A DNA stretch of 64,000 bases, from the NCBI RefSeq assembly GCF_902833225.1, contig NZ_CADFEI010000001.1, positions 704,256 through 768,255 of the forward strand, read 5' to 3'. Made by a program: the position numbers and the translations under genes. The DNA is from Burkholderia sp. BCC1644. GTDB taxonomy: Bacteria; Pseudomonadota; Gammaproteobacteria; Burkholderiales; Burkholderiaceae. Of this stretch, positions 16,312-24,049 are shown in pieces. The stretch's first letter is position 1, and every line of letters begins with the position of its first letter. The notes below the pieces were generated by a model. It was not told the DNA's origin. It was given only the letters and a program-made list of their open reading frames with translations, and made no database searches.

Positions 16312-16340
16312 ATTATAAACCGACCGGTCGGTAGATTTAT
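16312..16340 (-). promoter_or_regulatory. paaH promoter with a perfect 14-bp palindrome
   Basis: On the minus strand a consensus -10 TATAAT (16317-16312) lies immediately downstream of the perfect palindrome ACCGACCGGTCGGT (16319-16332), which fills the spacer; the -35 (ATAAAT, 16340-16335) is weak. This placement fits a repressor. The ACCGACCGGTCGGT core is what I recall of the site of PaaR, the TetR-family regulator of paa genes in Burkholderia; phenylacetyl-CoA would be the inducer. The match to PaaR is from memory. Confidence 0.7.
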
Positions 16341-16827
16341 GTCAGGGCGTGCCCGAATTTGTCGTGCAAGAGACCGTTACGGAGACTGCAAAGGTAAAAA
16401 AATTGAAAGATCAGGGCACTTTTTGTAAACCGAAAGGTCAACGTAAGTGTTCGAATATGAGATAGTGACCCCCGAACGCCTGATAAAATTCGACAAACCG
16501 CCGGATTTCAGGGGGAAACCGCGTGTCACGTCGCCACCGCCGTCCATTGCTGGCCGCCCTGTCGGGGTCGGAACCGAGCCCCCGGCCCGCGCGTCGTCAC
16601 GTGTACTCGCCTCGCCGTCCGCGGCCAGCCACATCGAACCGTTTCATCCAGCGACGGGCTTCGGCCCGCCCGCGCCCCTCGCCGCCTCATCGTGGCGAAC
16701 GCAAGGCAGCACCGTTGCACACTGCCACCCTTCGGTTTCATCATCCTCGTTCGGCGGATAGTACGGCCGGGCTTCGTCAACCCGTGACGGTGCGTCGCGC
16801 GCCGCCACTCGCATAAGGAAACCCTCC
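16341..16827. other. intergenic region upstream of chaA
   Basis: Nearly 490 bp without a protein-like frame. The part nearest paaH (16370-16510) is AT-rich for this genome, with AAAAAAATTGAAAG and TGATAAAATTCG, and may hold the chaA promoter. The rest is GC-rich with short hairpins such as GGGCTTCGGCCC near 16662. I looked for a yybP-ykoY riboswitch and did not find its conserved loops. Confidence 0.35.
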
Positions 16828-17916
16828 ATGCCGCTCTCGTCCAACCAGCTCCCGCGCTGGACCCTCGTGGCCCCGCTTGCCGCATGGCTGGTACTCGCGC
16901 TGTCGCGCGCCGTGCCGGCCGAAGGCCTCGTCATCGCGGTGTTCGCCGCCGCGCTCGCCGGCGCCGTGTTCGCCGCCGTCCACCATGCGGAAGTCGTCGC
17001 GCACCGCGTCGGCGAGCCGTTCGGCACGCTCGTGCTCGCGGTCGCCGTAACCGTCATCGAAGTCGCGCTGATCGTGTCGGTGATGCTCGGCGCGGGCCCC
17101 GAGAAATCGGGCCTCGCGCGCGACACCGTATTCGCCGCCGTGATGATCATCTGCAACGGCATCGTCGGCATCTGCCTGCTGGTCGGCGCGTGGAAGCACG
17201 GCGAGCAGGACTTCCAGGGGCGCGGCGCCAGCAAGGCGCTCGCGGTGCTGGCTTCGCTGTCCGTGCTGTCGCTCGTGATGCCGAACTACCTGAGCGCCGC
17301 GCCGGGCCCGTTCTTTTCGAAATCGCAGCTCGCGTTTGCCGGCGTATCGTCGCTCGTGCTGTACGGCGCGTTCGTGTTCGTGCAGACCGTGCGCCACCGC
17401 GACTACTTCCTCGCCGCGCACGACAGTGCAAACGAGTCGGTGCACGCGGCGGCGCCGAGCACGCGTACCGCCATCATCAGCATGGTCCTGCTGTTCGTGA
17501 GCCTCGTCGCGGTCGTGCTGCTCGCGAAGCTGCTGTCGCCGGCCGTCGAGCACGCCGTGCTGAAGCTTGGCGCGCCCGAAGCCGCGGTCGGTATCGTGAT
17601 CGCCGCGCTCGTGCTGCTGCCGGAAGGGCTCGCGGCCGTTACCGCCGCGCGTGCGAACCGCCTGCAGACCAGCATGAACCTCGCGCTCGGTTCCGCGCTC
17701 GCGAGCATCGGGCTCACGATCCCGACCGTCGCGGCCGTGTTCATCTGGGTCGGCCAGCCGCTCACGCTCGGCATCGGGCCAATGGAAACCGTGCTGCTGG
17801 CGCTCACCTTGCTGGTCAGCACGCTGACGCTCAGCCAGGGCCGCACGACGGTGCTGCACGGCGTCGTGCACCTGTCGCTGTTCGCCGCGTACCTGTTCCT
17901 GTCGATCACCCACTGA
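16828..17916 (+). CDS. chaA: calcium/sodium:proton antiporter ChaA
   Basis: 362-residue inner-membrane cation/proton exchanger of the CaCA superfamily with about eleven membrane segments. The two inverted alpha-repeats are visible: HRVGEPFGTLVLAVAVTVIEVALIVSVML and GIVIAALVLLPEGLAAVTAARANRLQTSMNLALGSALASIGLTIPTVA, each with the conserved acidic residue (GEPFG...E and LPEG). In E. coli ChaA exports Ca2+, Na+ and K+ at alkaline pH and high salt. Start ATG 16828 follows AAGGAAACCCTCC. Monocistronic: it is divergent from paaH and ends at a strong hairpin shared with the convergent gene. Confidence 0.92.
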   Translation: MPLSSNQLPRWTLVAPLAAWLVLALSRAVPAEGLVIAVFAAALAGAVFAAVHHAEVVAHRVGEPFGTLVLAVAVTVIEVALIVSVMLGAGPEKSGLARDTVFAAVMIICNGIVGICLLVGAWKHGEQDFQGRGASKALAVLASLSVLSLVMPNYLSAAPGPFFSKSQLAFAGVSSLVLYGAFVFVQTVRHRDYFLAAHDSANESVHAAAPSTRTAIISMVLLFVSLVAVVLLAKLLSPAVEHAVLKLGAPEAAVGIVIAALVLLPEGLAAVTAARANRLQTSMNLALGSALASIGLTIPTVAAVFIWVGQPLTLGIGPMETVLLALTLLVSTLTLSQGRTTVLHGVVHLSLFAAYLFLSITH

Positions 17917-17928
17917 CGTCCGAATGCA

Positions 17929-17961
17929 CGCGGCCCGGCGGTTCTTCTCCGCCGGGCCGCG
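17929..17961. terminator. bidirectional terminator hairpin between chaA and the LysM fusion gene
   Basis: Perfect 13-bp stem CGCGGCCCGGCGG / CCGCCGGGCCGCG with the 7-nt loop TTCTTCT, placed 13 bp after the chaA stop and 50 bp after the stop of the convergent gene. No long T-tract, but stem strength and position support termination in both directions. Confidence 0.65.
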
Positions 17962-18010
17962 CGCCGTCTTTCACGTCCCTTCACCTTCCTTCATTCACAC
18001 CACGCCGCCG

Positions 18011-19144
18011 TCACCGGACCGGAATCACGAGATGCTGGCCTGCCAGGATCAGGTTCGGGTTCGCGAGGTTGTTGCGGCGCTGGATCTCGCGATAACGCTG
18101 GCCGCTGCCGAGCTTGCTCGCCGCGATCAGGTTCAGCGTGTCGCCCGCCTTCACCACGTACGTGTGTTCGCCCGATGCGGCCGCGGTTGTCACCGCCTGG
18201 TCGCTGACGAAGTACTTGCGCAGCAGGTCGAGATACTGCGGCGACTGCTTGAGCTTTGCGATCGCGGCGTTCAGGTAGATCAGCAGGTCCTGGTCGTCCG
18301 CGCGCACGCCGATCTTGTACGCAATGTTCGAGCCGTCGAGCTTGGTCACCGCGAATTTCAGGTCGGTATTCTTGATCGAACTGACCGCGAACGGATAGTC
18401 GTAGATGAACGCGTCGACCGTGCGGCCGTCGATGCTCTTCGCGATGAACGCCGGATCGGAATCGTCGACCTCGACGAAGTGCACGTTCGGATACTGGCGG
18501 GTGACGAACGCGCGCACGTCGGGATCGCCCTTCAGGATCCCGACCGTCTTGCCGGCGAGATCGTCGGTCGAGCGGATCGCCGAGCCCTGCCGCACGATCA
18601 GCGAATAGCCGAAATCGTCGACGTACGGCACCGAATAGACGACGCCGGCCGGCGAGTTGTCCGGGAACGTCAGCCCGTCCATCGCGACGTCGACCACGTG
18701 GTTCCCCTTCGCGTCCGTATCGAGCAGTTGCTTCGGCACGCCCGGGTACGTGTCGACCTCGTGACGCGTATCGACGACGACCGGCTTGCCGCCGTGCGAG
18801 AACGACGGATCCGCGAACAGCAGCCGCGCGAATTCGACGTTGAAGCCGTGCGGTGCGCCCTTGTCCTCGCCGAAGAACGGTTCGCTCGGATTCTGCACCG
18901 AGATCCGCACGATGCCGTTTTCCGCAATCGATTTCAGCGAACTGGCCTGCGGCGTGAAGCCGGCCGGCAGGACATTGGCCGACGGCGGCGTCTGCGCGGG
19001 CTGGCCGGTGTCCACATTTTGTGCGGATGTCGACGACGGCGCCGCGTCATGCGCGGGAATCAGCGTCGACAGGCCGCCCTGATGCACGATCCATACGCCG
19101 ACGAGCACGACCAGAAACGCGATTGCGCCAAGAAGTTTTTTCAT
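18011..19144 (-). CDS. membrane-anchored solute-binding protein with C-terminal LysM
   Basis: 377-residue envelope protein with an unusual domain order. An N-terminal hydrophobic anchor (MKKLLGAIAFLVVLVGVWIVHQ) precedes a Ser/Pro/Thr/Ala linker (about 33-65). A family 3 periplasmic solute-binding domain spans about 70-315: LKSIAENGIVRISVQNPSEPFFGEDKGAPHGFNVEFARLLF, YSLIVRQGSAIRSTDDLAGKTVGILKGD, DAFIYDYPFAVSSI, DLLIYLNAAIAKLKQSPQYLDLLRKYF. A LysM peptidoglycan-binding motif closes it at about 327-375 (HTYVVKAGDTLNLIAASKL...NNLANPNLILAGQHLVIP). No ABC permease or ATPase is nearby. The fusion suggests a ligand sensor held at the cell wall rather than a transport receptor (inference). It is 20 bp downstream of the membrane coiled-coil gene and surely co-transcribed. 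Confidence 0.88.
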   Translation of the reverse strand: MKKLLGAIAFLVVLVGVWIVHQGGLSTLIPAHDAAPSSTSAQNVDTGQPAQTPPSANVLPAGFTPQASSLKSIAENGIVRISVQNPSEPFFGEDKGAPHGFNVEFARLLFADPSFSHGGKPVVVDTRHEVDTYPGVPKQLLDTDAKGNHVVDVAMDGLTFPDNSPAGVVYSVPYVDDFGYSLIVRQGSAIRSTDDLAGKTVGILKGDPDVRAFVTRQYPNVHFVEVDDSDPAFIAKSIDGRTVDAFIYDYPFAVSSIKNTDLKFAVTKLDGSNIAYKIGVRADDQDLLIYLNAAIAKLKQSPQYLDLLRKYFVSDQAVTTAAASGEHTYVVKAGDTLNLIAASKLGSGQRYREIQRRNNLANPNLILAGQHLVIPVR

Positions 19145-19164
19145 GGTTGAAGGCCTGCAGGAAG

Positions 19165-19935
19165 TTATTGTTGTTTCGACGGCAACTGCGCGGGGTTCGC
19201 CGCATCGAGCCCGGGCGCGCGGCCGCCGTTCAACACCGCCTGCTGCTGCGCCTGCTTGACCTCGGGGTTATCCAGCAGCGACGTCTCCATCTCGGAGAAC
19301 GCCTTGTTGACCGAGCGCATCACCGAATCGACGGCCACGTCGGTCTTGATCTGCTCGAACGTATCGGACGCCTGCCGGCCCGCGAGCTTGTTCATCTGCT
19401 GCGCCGCCTGCGACATGTCCCACATCGCCTTCGCGCGGTCGATCGCCGACGCGAAATTCTTCAGTTCGACCTGCACCTGCTTGTAGCGGCCCTCGCGAAA
19501 CGCCAGCAGCTGCTTCATCGTGTCGAGCTGCGCCCGGAAGCGTGGCGCGTCGTCCGGGTACTGCTTCTCGAACAGCTCCGTCTTGCTCTCGAAGTTTTTC
19601 ACCTCGGTACGGAACGCGGTGATGCTGTCCGCGAACTTCTGCGCGTCCTGGCGCTTTTCCGCGAGCTGGTTGATCAGCGTCTCGATCGGATTCGCCTGCG
19701 CCTCCGCGACGATCATCTTCACCTTCTGGTTCGCGAGCTTCATCGCGACGACCGGCGCCAGATAGATCGCGCCGAGACCGATCACGCCCGCCGCGACCAG
19801 CGCGATCACCCCCTTCAGGATGAACAGCGCGGCCGGTGCCGCGATCGCGACGCCGGCGACGATGATCGCCCACTTGATCAGCTTGACCTTGCCACTCCCC
19901 GAACTGCCGTTTGCTTCATTTGAAGGCTGCGACAT
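19165..19935 (-). CDS. membrane protein with long coiled coil, PspA-like region
   Basis: 256-residue protein of no family I can name with certainty. After a short polar N-terminus come two adjacent hydrophobic segments (WAIIVAGVAIAAPAALFILKGVIALVAAGVIGLGAIYLAPVVAMKLA), then a long charged helical part (about 75-230) with heptad-like spacing: QANPIETLINQLAEKRQDAQKFADSITAFRTEVKNFESKTELFEKQYPDD, QLLAFREGRYKQVQVELKNFASAIDRAKAMWDMSQAAQQMNKLAG, and a Gln-rich tail. The helical part recalls PspA/Vipp1 scaffolds but lacks their amphipathic N-terminal helix. ATG 19935 has an AGGAG box. It is first in an operon with the LysM fusion protein, so a joint envelope role is likely (inference). Confidence 0.75.
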   Translation of the reverse strand: MSQPSNEANGSSGSGKVKLIKWAIIVAGVAIAAPAALFILKGVIALVAAGVIGLGAIYLAPVVAMKLANQKVKMIVAEAQANPIETLINQLAEKRQDAQKFADSITAFRTEVKNFESKTELFEKQYPDDAPRFRAQLDTMKQLLAFREGRYKQVQVELKNFASAIDRAKAMWDMSQAAQQMNKLAGRQASDTFEQIKTDVAVDSVMRSVNKAFSEMETSLLDNPEVKQAQQQAVLNGGRAPGLDAANPAQLPSKQQ

Positions 19936-20624
19936 GAGTTTTTCTCCTTGAACCTCGAACCGAACTGCGTACGTTTGCTTTTTCAAGCGCAATCGAAATG
20001 CTTCGGACTCCGGTGCCGCCCGGCAATCAGGAAAGCCGGTGGCGCAATACAAGGACGGGCGCGAGCGGACGTCACGAGACGCCGGTATAGGCGCCGTTCG
20101 GGATGCGGTGAGCGGGGGCTGCGTGCGGTGGGGCGATGCGGCGGGCCGGCCCGGCGCCGTTCATCGTCGCGGCCGTCGCGCGAACGGGAAAGTGTACCGA
20201 CGCGCGGTACGAAACGGGATGACGGATACGTGACGCGGCGGGCGTCGGGTGAAGTGTCGTTGCGGCGTGCGGACGGATGCGGCGCCGGTATTCCGGTACG
20301 AGGGCGTAAAGGCTCATCGTTGTTCTTTTGCGTGTCGCGGGTGCAGGAACCGCGCGGCCGGCGCGTCCCGCTCCAAATGCACGGACGTATCGTGCGCCGA
20401 CCGGCATGCAGCGTCAAGCGGTCGGCATGGAGCCCTTCGTCGGGCCGACAGGCCGCTGTCGTTCATGCCGCTCCGCCGTGAAACGCACGCACGGCGACAT
20501 GCTTTCGAAATTGCAAGGATTCCTGCCATCGACGCCTTTCAGGCTCGCTCAGGATTGCTTGCCATTGCAGCGCAGCAAGCTTCCGGATTGAAAGCTTGTG
20601 ACGCAACGCGAACGCGCGATGCCG
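19936..20624. other. long intergenic region upstream of the coiled-coil/LysM operon
   Basis: Almost 690 bp with no frame that reads as protein on either strand. It should contain the promoter of the operon to its left, but no good -35/-10 pair stands out. An inverted repeat CAAGCTT-N9-AAGCTTG at 20576-20598, just after the LysR stop, may be that gene's terminator. Confidence 0.35.
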
Positions 20625-21533
20625 TTACGCTGCCGCGCCACCCTGTTCCTGCGCGAGAAACCGCTCGACCATCGCGTTGAACACCGGCAGCGCGGGATTG
20701 TCGTTGTCGGCTCGCCACGCGAGATACAGCTCGGCCGCCACGTTGACGCCCGCCAGCGGCCGGAACACCACACCATCGACATGAAGCTCGCGCGCCGAGG
20801 CCGGCACCAGCGCCGCGCCGAGCCCCGCGCGCACGAGGCCGAGAATCGTATGCGTCTGCCCGACGTAGTGAAGGTAGTTCGGCAGCCGCCCGGCACCCGC
20901 GAACATCCCCGAGATCATGTCGTGGAAGTACTTCCCCTCGTTCGGCGAATACGCGATGAACGGCTGCCGGTCGAGTTCGTCGGGGCCGATCTGCTCGTAG
21001 CCGGCCAGCGGCGCGCCTTGCGCAACCGCGACGAGCATCGGCTCGCGCTGCACGAGACGGTATTCGAGCGGCTGGCGCGCGGCGCGCTGGCGTACGAAAC
21101 CCGCGTCGAGCATCCGCGACGCGAGCGCGTCGATCTGCACGGTCGACACCATCTCGCGCAATTCGACGTCGACGTCCGGCAGCGCATGCGCCGCGTGCGC
21201 GAGCAGCACCGGAATCATCCGGTATGCGCTGACGGCCGTGAAGCCGAGCGTGATGCGGCCGGCCCCGCCGTGCGCGACGCGCTGCGCGGCCTGCTCGGCC
21301 CGTGCGGAGAATTCGAGGATGTGCCGCGCGTCGCGCAGGAAGCGCTCGCCGGCCGCGGTCAGGCTGACCTGCCGGCTGCTGCGCTCGAGCAGCGCGATGC
21401 CGAGCGCGTGCTCGAGCAGCTGGATCTGCCGGCTCAGCGGCGGCTGGGTCATGAAGAGCCGTCTGGCCGCGCGGCCGAAATGCAGTTCCTCGGCCACCGC
21501 AACGAAGCAGCGAAGCTGGTGCAGTTCAATCAT
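20625..21533 (-). CDS. LysR family transcriptional regulator
   Basis: 302-residue LysR regulator. N-terminal winged helix MIELHQLRCFVAVAEELHFGRAARRLFMTQPPLSRQIQLLEHALGIALLERSSRQVSLTAAGERFL (1-65), linker helix to about 90, then the effector domain (GRITLGFTAVSAYRMIPVLLA to the end). The 'ELHFGRAA..L..TQPPLSRQI' form is typical of the group that includes CatR/BenM-like and XapR-like regulators. It is divergent from a 2-hydroxyacid dehydrogenase and MFS permease pair, its probable targets; the 113-bp gap holds an ATCAAT-N9-TTTGAT repeat at 21545-21565. The effector is likely a hydroxy- or keto-acid (inference). Confidence 0.9.
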   Translation of the reverse strand: MIELHQLRCFVAVAEELHFGRAARRLFMTQPPLSRQIQLLEHALGIALLERSSRQVSLTAAGERFLRDARHILEFSARAEQAAQRVAHGGAGRITLGFTAVSAYRMIPVLLAHAAHALPDVDVELREMVSTVQIDALASRMLDAGFVRQRAARQPLEYRLVQREPMLVAVAQGAPLAGYEQIGPDELDRQPFIAYSPNEGKYFHDMISGMFAGAGRLPNYLHYVGQTHTILGLVRAGLGAALVPASARELHVDGVVFRPLAGVNVAAELYLAWRADNDNPALPVFNAMVERFLAQEQGGAAA

Positions 21534-21544
21534 CCAATTCTTGA

Positions 21545-21596
21545 ATCAATCGATAGTCTTTTGATGTTAGACCGATATCGATGCGATTTCTATACT
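21545..21596 (+). promoter_or_regulatory. promoter and LysR-type site upstream of the hydroxyacid dehydrogenase
   Basis: A near-dyad ATCAAT-N9-TTTGAT (21545-21565) is followed by -35 TAGACC (21568-21573), a 17-bp spacer and -10 TATACT (21591-21596). A LysR site just upstream of the -35 is the standard activation layout. Confidence 0.5.
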
Positions 21597-21646
21597 CGGT
21601 TCCACCTGATGCACGGCCTGCGCCGCGCACGACGACCGAGACCTTC

Positions 21647-22585
21647 ATGACCATCGACATCCTGCTGACCCAGCCGCTCCCCGACACGATCGACGCCGAA
21701 CTGTCCGCCCGTTACGCGGTGCACCGCCTGTACGCGGACGCGCAACCGGACGCGCTGCTCGATCGTGTGGCATCGCGCATTCGCGGTGTCGTGACCGGCG
21801 GTGCGAACGGCCTGTCCGCCGCGCTGATGGACCGGCTGAGCGCGCTCGAGATCGTCGCGATCAGCGGCATCGGCACCGATGCGGTCGATCTCGACCGCGC
21901 TCGCGCACGCAGCATCCACGTGACGACGACGCCCGACGTGCTGACCGACGACGTCGCCGACATGGCGCTGGGACTGATCCTGACGACGCTGCGCGACCTC
22001 GGCGCCGGCGAGCGGATCGTGCGCGCCGGCCGCTGGGGCAAGACGGCCCAGCCGCTCGCAACGCAGGTCACCGGCAAGCGGCTCGGCATCGTCGGGCTCG
22101 GCCGTGTCGGCCGCGCGATCGCGCAGCGCGCGCAGGCGTTCCGGATGCCCGTCAGCTACTTCGGCCCGCGCGAGCATCGCGACAGCGGCTACCGCTTCGT
22201 GCCCGACCTCGTTGCCCTCGCGCGCGACAGCGACGTGCTCGTGATCGCGGCATCGGCCGATCACGGCAACGTGCTCGTGACGGCCGACGTGCTCGCCGCA
22301 CTCGGCCCCAAAGGATTCCTAATCAATGTCGCACGCGGCAAGCTGGTCGACGAAACCGCGCTCGTGCGCGCGCTCGCCGACGGCACGATCGCCGGCGCCG
22401 GCCTCGACGTGTTCGCAAACGAGCCGCACGTGCCGGCCGCGCTGCTCGAACTCGACCGCGTCGTCGTGCAGCCGCACCGTGCGAGCGCAACGCACGAAAC
22501 GCGCGAAGAGATGGGCCGGATCGTGCTCGCCAACCTCGCCGCGTGCTTCGCTGGCCAGCGCCCGCCGACCAGCGTCACGAGCTGA
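21647..22585 (+). CDS. 2-hydroxyacid dehydrogenase (NAD(P)-dependent)
   Basis: 312-residue D-isomer-specific 2-hydroxyacid dehydrogenase of the glyoxylate/hydroxypyruvate reductase group. The nucleotide-binding motif is GIVGLGRVGRAIAQRAQAF; catalytic residues fall in NVARGKLVDE (Arg), LDVFANEPHVP (Glu) and VVVQPHRASATHET (His). The sequence after the Rossmann loop, SYFGPREHRDSG, has no acidic residue where NAD enzymes usually have one, which may favour NADPH. ATG 21647 is used. It heads a probable operon with the MFS permease 72 bp downstream and is divergent from a LysR gene. Its substrate is probably the 2-keto or 2-hydroxy acid imported by that permease (inference). Confidence 0.88.
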   Translation: MTIDILLTQPLPDTIDAELSARYAVHRLYADAQPDALLDRVASRIRGVVTGGANGLSAALMDRLSALEIVAISGIGTDAVDLDRARARSIHVTTTPDVLTDDVADMALGLILTTLRDLGAGERIVRAGRWGKTAQPLATQVTGKRLGIVGLGRVGRAIAQRAQAFRMPVSYFGPREHRDSGYRFVPDLVALARDSDVLVIAASADHGNVLVTADVLAALGPKGFLINVARGKLVDETALVRALADGTIAGAGLDVFANEPHVPAALLELDRVVVQPHRASATHETREEMGRIVLANLAACFAGQRPPTSVTS

Positions 22586-22657
22586 CCTCCGCACGCCGCA
22601 CGGCGGCCCCCGTTACGACACCAGACGCCTCCGCCCGACGGAGGCCAGGAGACACGC

Positions 22658-24022
22658 ATGCCCAATCGATCCAGCGGCGCCGCCCTCGCCGCATCGCCTG
22701 CCGCTTCGCGCACGATCGGCCGCGTCCGCTACGCGGTCCTCGCGCTGATCTTCGCGGTCACCGTCATCAACTACGCGGACCGCGCGACGATGTCGATCGC
22801 CGGCACCGGCGTCGCGCACGATCTCGGCCTGACGCCCGTGCAGCTCGGCATCGTCTTTTCAGCGTTCGCGTGGGCCTATGCGATAGGCCAGATCCCGGGC
22901 GGCTGGCTGCTCGACCGCTTCGGCGCGCGGCGTGTGTACGGCCTGAGCCTGCTGCTGTGGTCGGCATTCACGATGCTGCAGGGCACGGTCGGCTGGCTCG
23001 CCGTGCAGGGTGCGGCCGCGACGCTCGCGCTGTTCGTCATGCGCTTCATGCTCGGCCTCGTCGAATCGCCGGCCTTCCCGGCCAATTCGCGGATCGTCGC
23101 CTGCTGGTTCCCGACCGCCGAACGCGGCACCGCGTCGGCCCTGTTCAATTCCGCGCAGTACATGGCCGTCGTGCTGTTTACGCCGGCGATGGCCTGGCTC
23201 ACGCATGCGCTCGGCTGGGAGCATGTGTTCCTGTGGATGGGGATGCTCGGCATCGCGCTCGCCGCGCTGTGGTTCGCGTGGTATCGCGAGCCGCACGGCC
23301 ACCCGCGCGTGACCGACGCGGAGCGCGACTACCTGCGCGCGCATGGCGCGCTCGTCGATCTCGAGGCGAACCGTGTGCGCCAGCGGCCGCGCGTGTCGTG
23401 GCACGACGTGTCGCAACTGTTCCGCCACCGGAACCTGTGGGCGATCTATATCGGTCAGTACTGCATCACGGCGCTCACCTACTTCTTCATCACGTGGTTT
23501 CCGATCTACCTGATCAAGGGGCGCGGGATGACGATCATGGAAGCCGGCTGGGTTGCCGCGCTGCCGGCAATCTGCGGGTTCACCGGCGGCGTGCTCGGCG
23601 GCGTGCTGTCGGACGGGTTGATCCGGCGCGGCATGCATCCGTCGAAAGCACGCAAGACACCGTTCGTCGCGGGAATGGCGATGGCGACGCTGCTCGTGCT
23701 CGCGAACGGCGCGTCGTCGAACGCGGTCGTGATCGCGCTGATGACGATCGCGTTCTTCGGCAAGGGGCTTGCGGCGGTCGGCTGGGCCGTGCTCGCCGAT
23801 ACGGCGCCGGAAGGAATGGTCGGACTGAGCGGCGGCGTGTTCAACGGCCTCGGCAACATCGCCGGCATCGTCACGCCGCTCGTGATCGGCTACTTCGTCG
23901 CCAGCACGGGCTCGTTCGCCGGCGCGTTGTGGTTCGTCGCCGCGCACGGGCTGATCGGCATCGCCGCGTACGCGTGGCTCGCGGGGCGCTTCGAGCGGAT
24001 CCGCATCACGCCGGCCGCGTGA
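22658..24022 (+). CDS. MFS transporter, anion:cation symporter (ACS) family
   Basis: 454-residue permease with 12 membrane segments. VRYAVLALIFAVTVINYADRATMSIAGTGVAHDLGLTPVQLGIVFSAFAWAYAIGQIPGGWLLDRFGARRVYG is the signature of the ACS family (ExuT, GudP, DgoT, GarP), which import hexuronates, glucarate, galactonate or phthalate with protons. Further family sequence: GLVESPAFPANSRIVACWFPTAERGTASALFNSAQYMAVVLFTP. GGAGGCCAGGAGACACGC precedes the ATG. Being next to the hydroxyacid dehydrogenase and under the same LysR gene, it likely imports a sugar acid or hydroxy acid. Confidence 0.9.
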   Translation: MPNRSSGAALAASPAASRTIGRVRYAVLALIFAVTVINYADRATMSIAGTGVAHDLGLTPVQLGIVFSAFAWAYAIGQIPGGWLLDRFGARRVYGLSLLLWSAFTMLQGTVGWLAVQGAAATLALFVMRFMLGLVESPAFPANSRIVACWFPTAERGTASALFNSAQYMAVVLFTPAMAWLTHALGWEHVFLWMGMLGIALAALWFAWYREPHGHPRVTDAERDYLRAHGALVDLEANRVRQRPRVSWHDVSQLFRHRNLWAIYIGQYCITALTYFFITWFPIYLIKGRGMTIMEAGWVAALPAICGFTGGVLGGVLSDGLIRRGMHPSKARKTPFVAGMAMATLLVLANGASSNAVVIALMTIAFFGKGLAAVGWAVLADTAPEGMVGLSGGVFNGLGNIAGIVTPLVIGYFVASTGSFAGALWFVAAHGLIGIAAYAWLAGRFERIRITPAA

Positions 24023-24049
24023 ACATCGCAGCGGCACGCATGCGCGCCG

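Noticed and set aside
16523..16816. 97-codon frame upstream of chaA
   Set aside because: Arg/Pro/Ser-rich with no family resemblance and a poor start; more likely leader or spacer DNA.
16341..16827. Possible yybP-ykoY (manganese) riboswitch before the cation antiporter chaA
   Set aside because: The two conserved internal-loop sequences could not be found.
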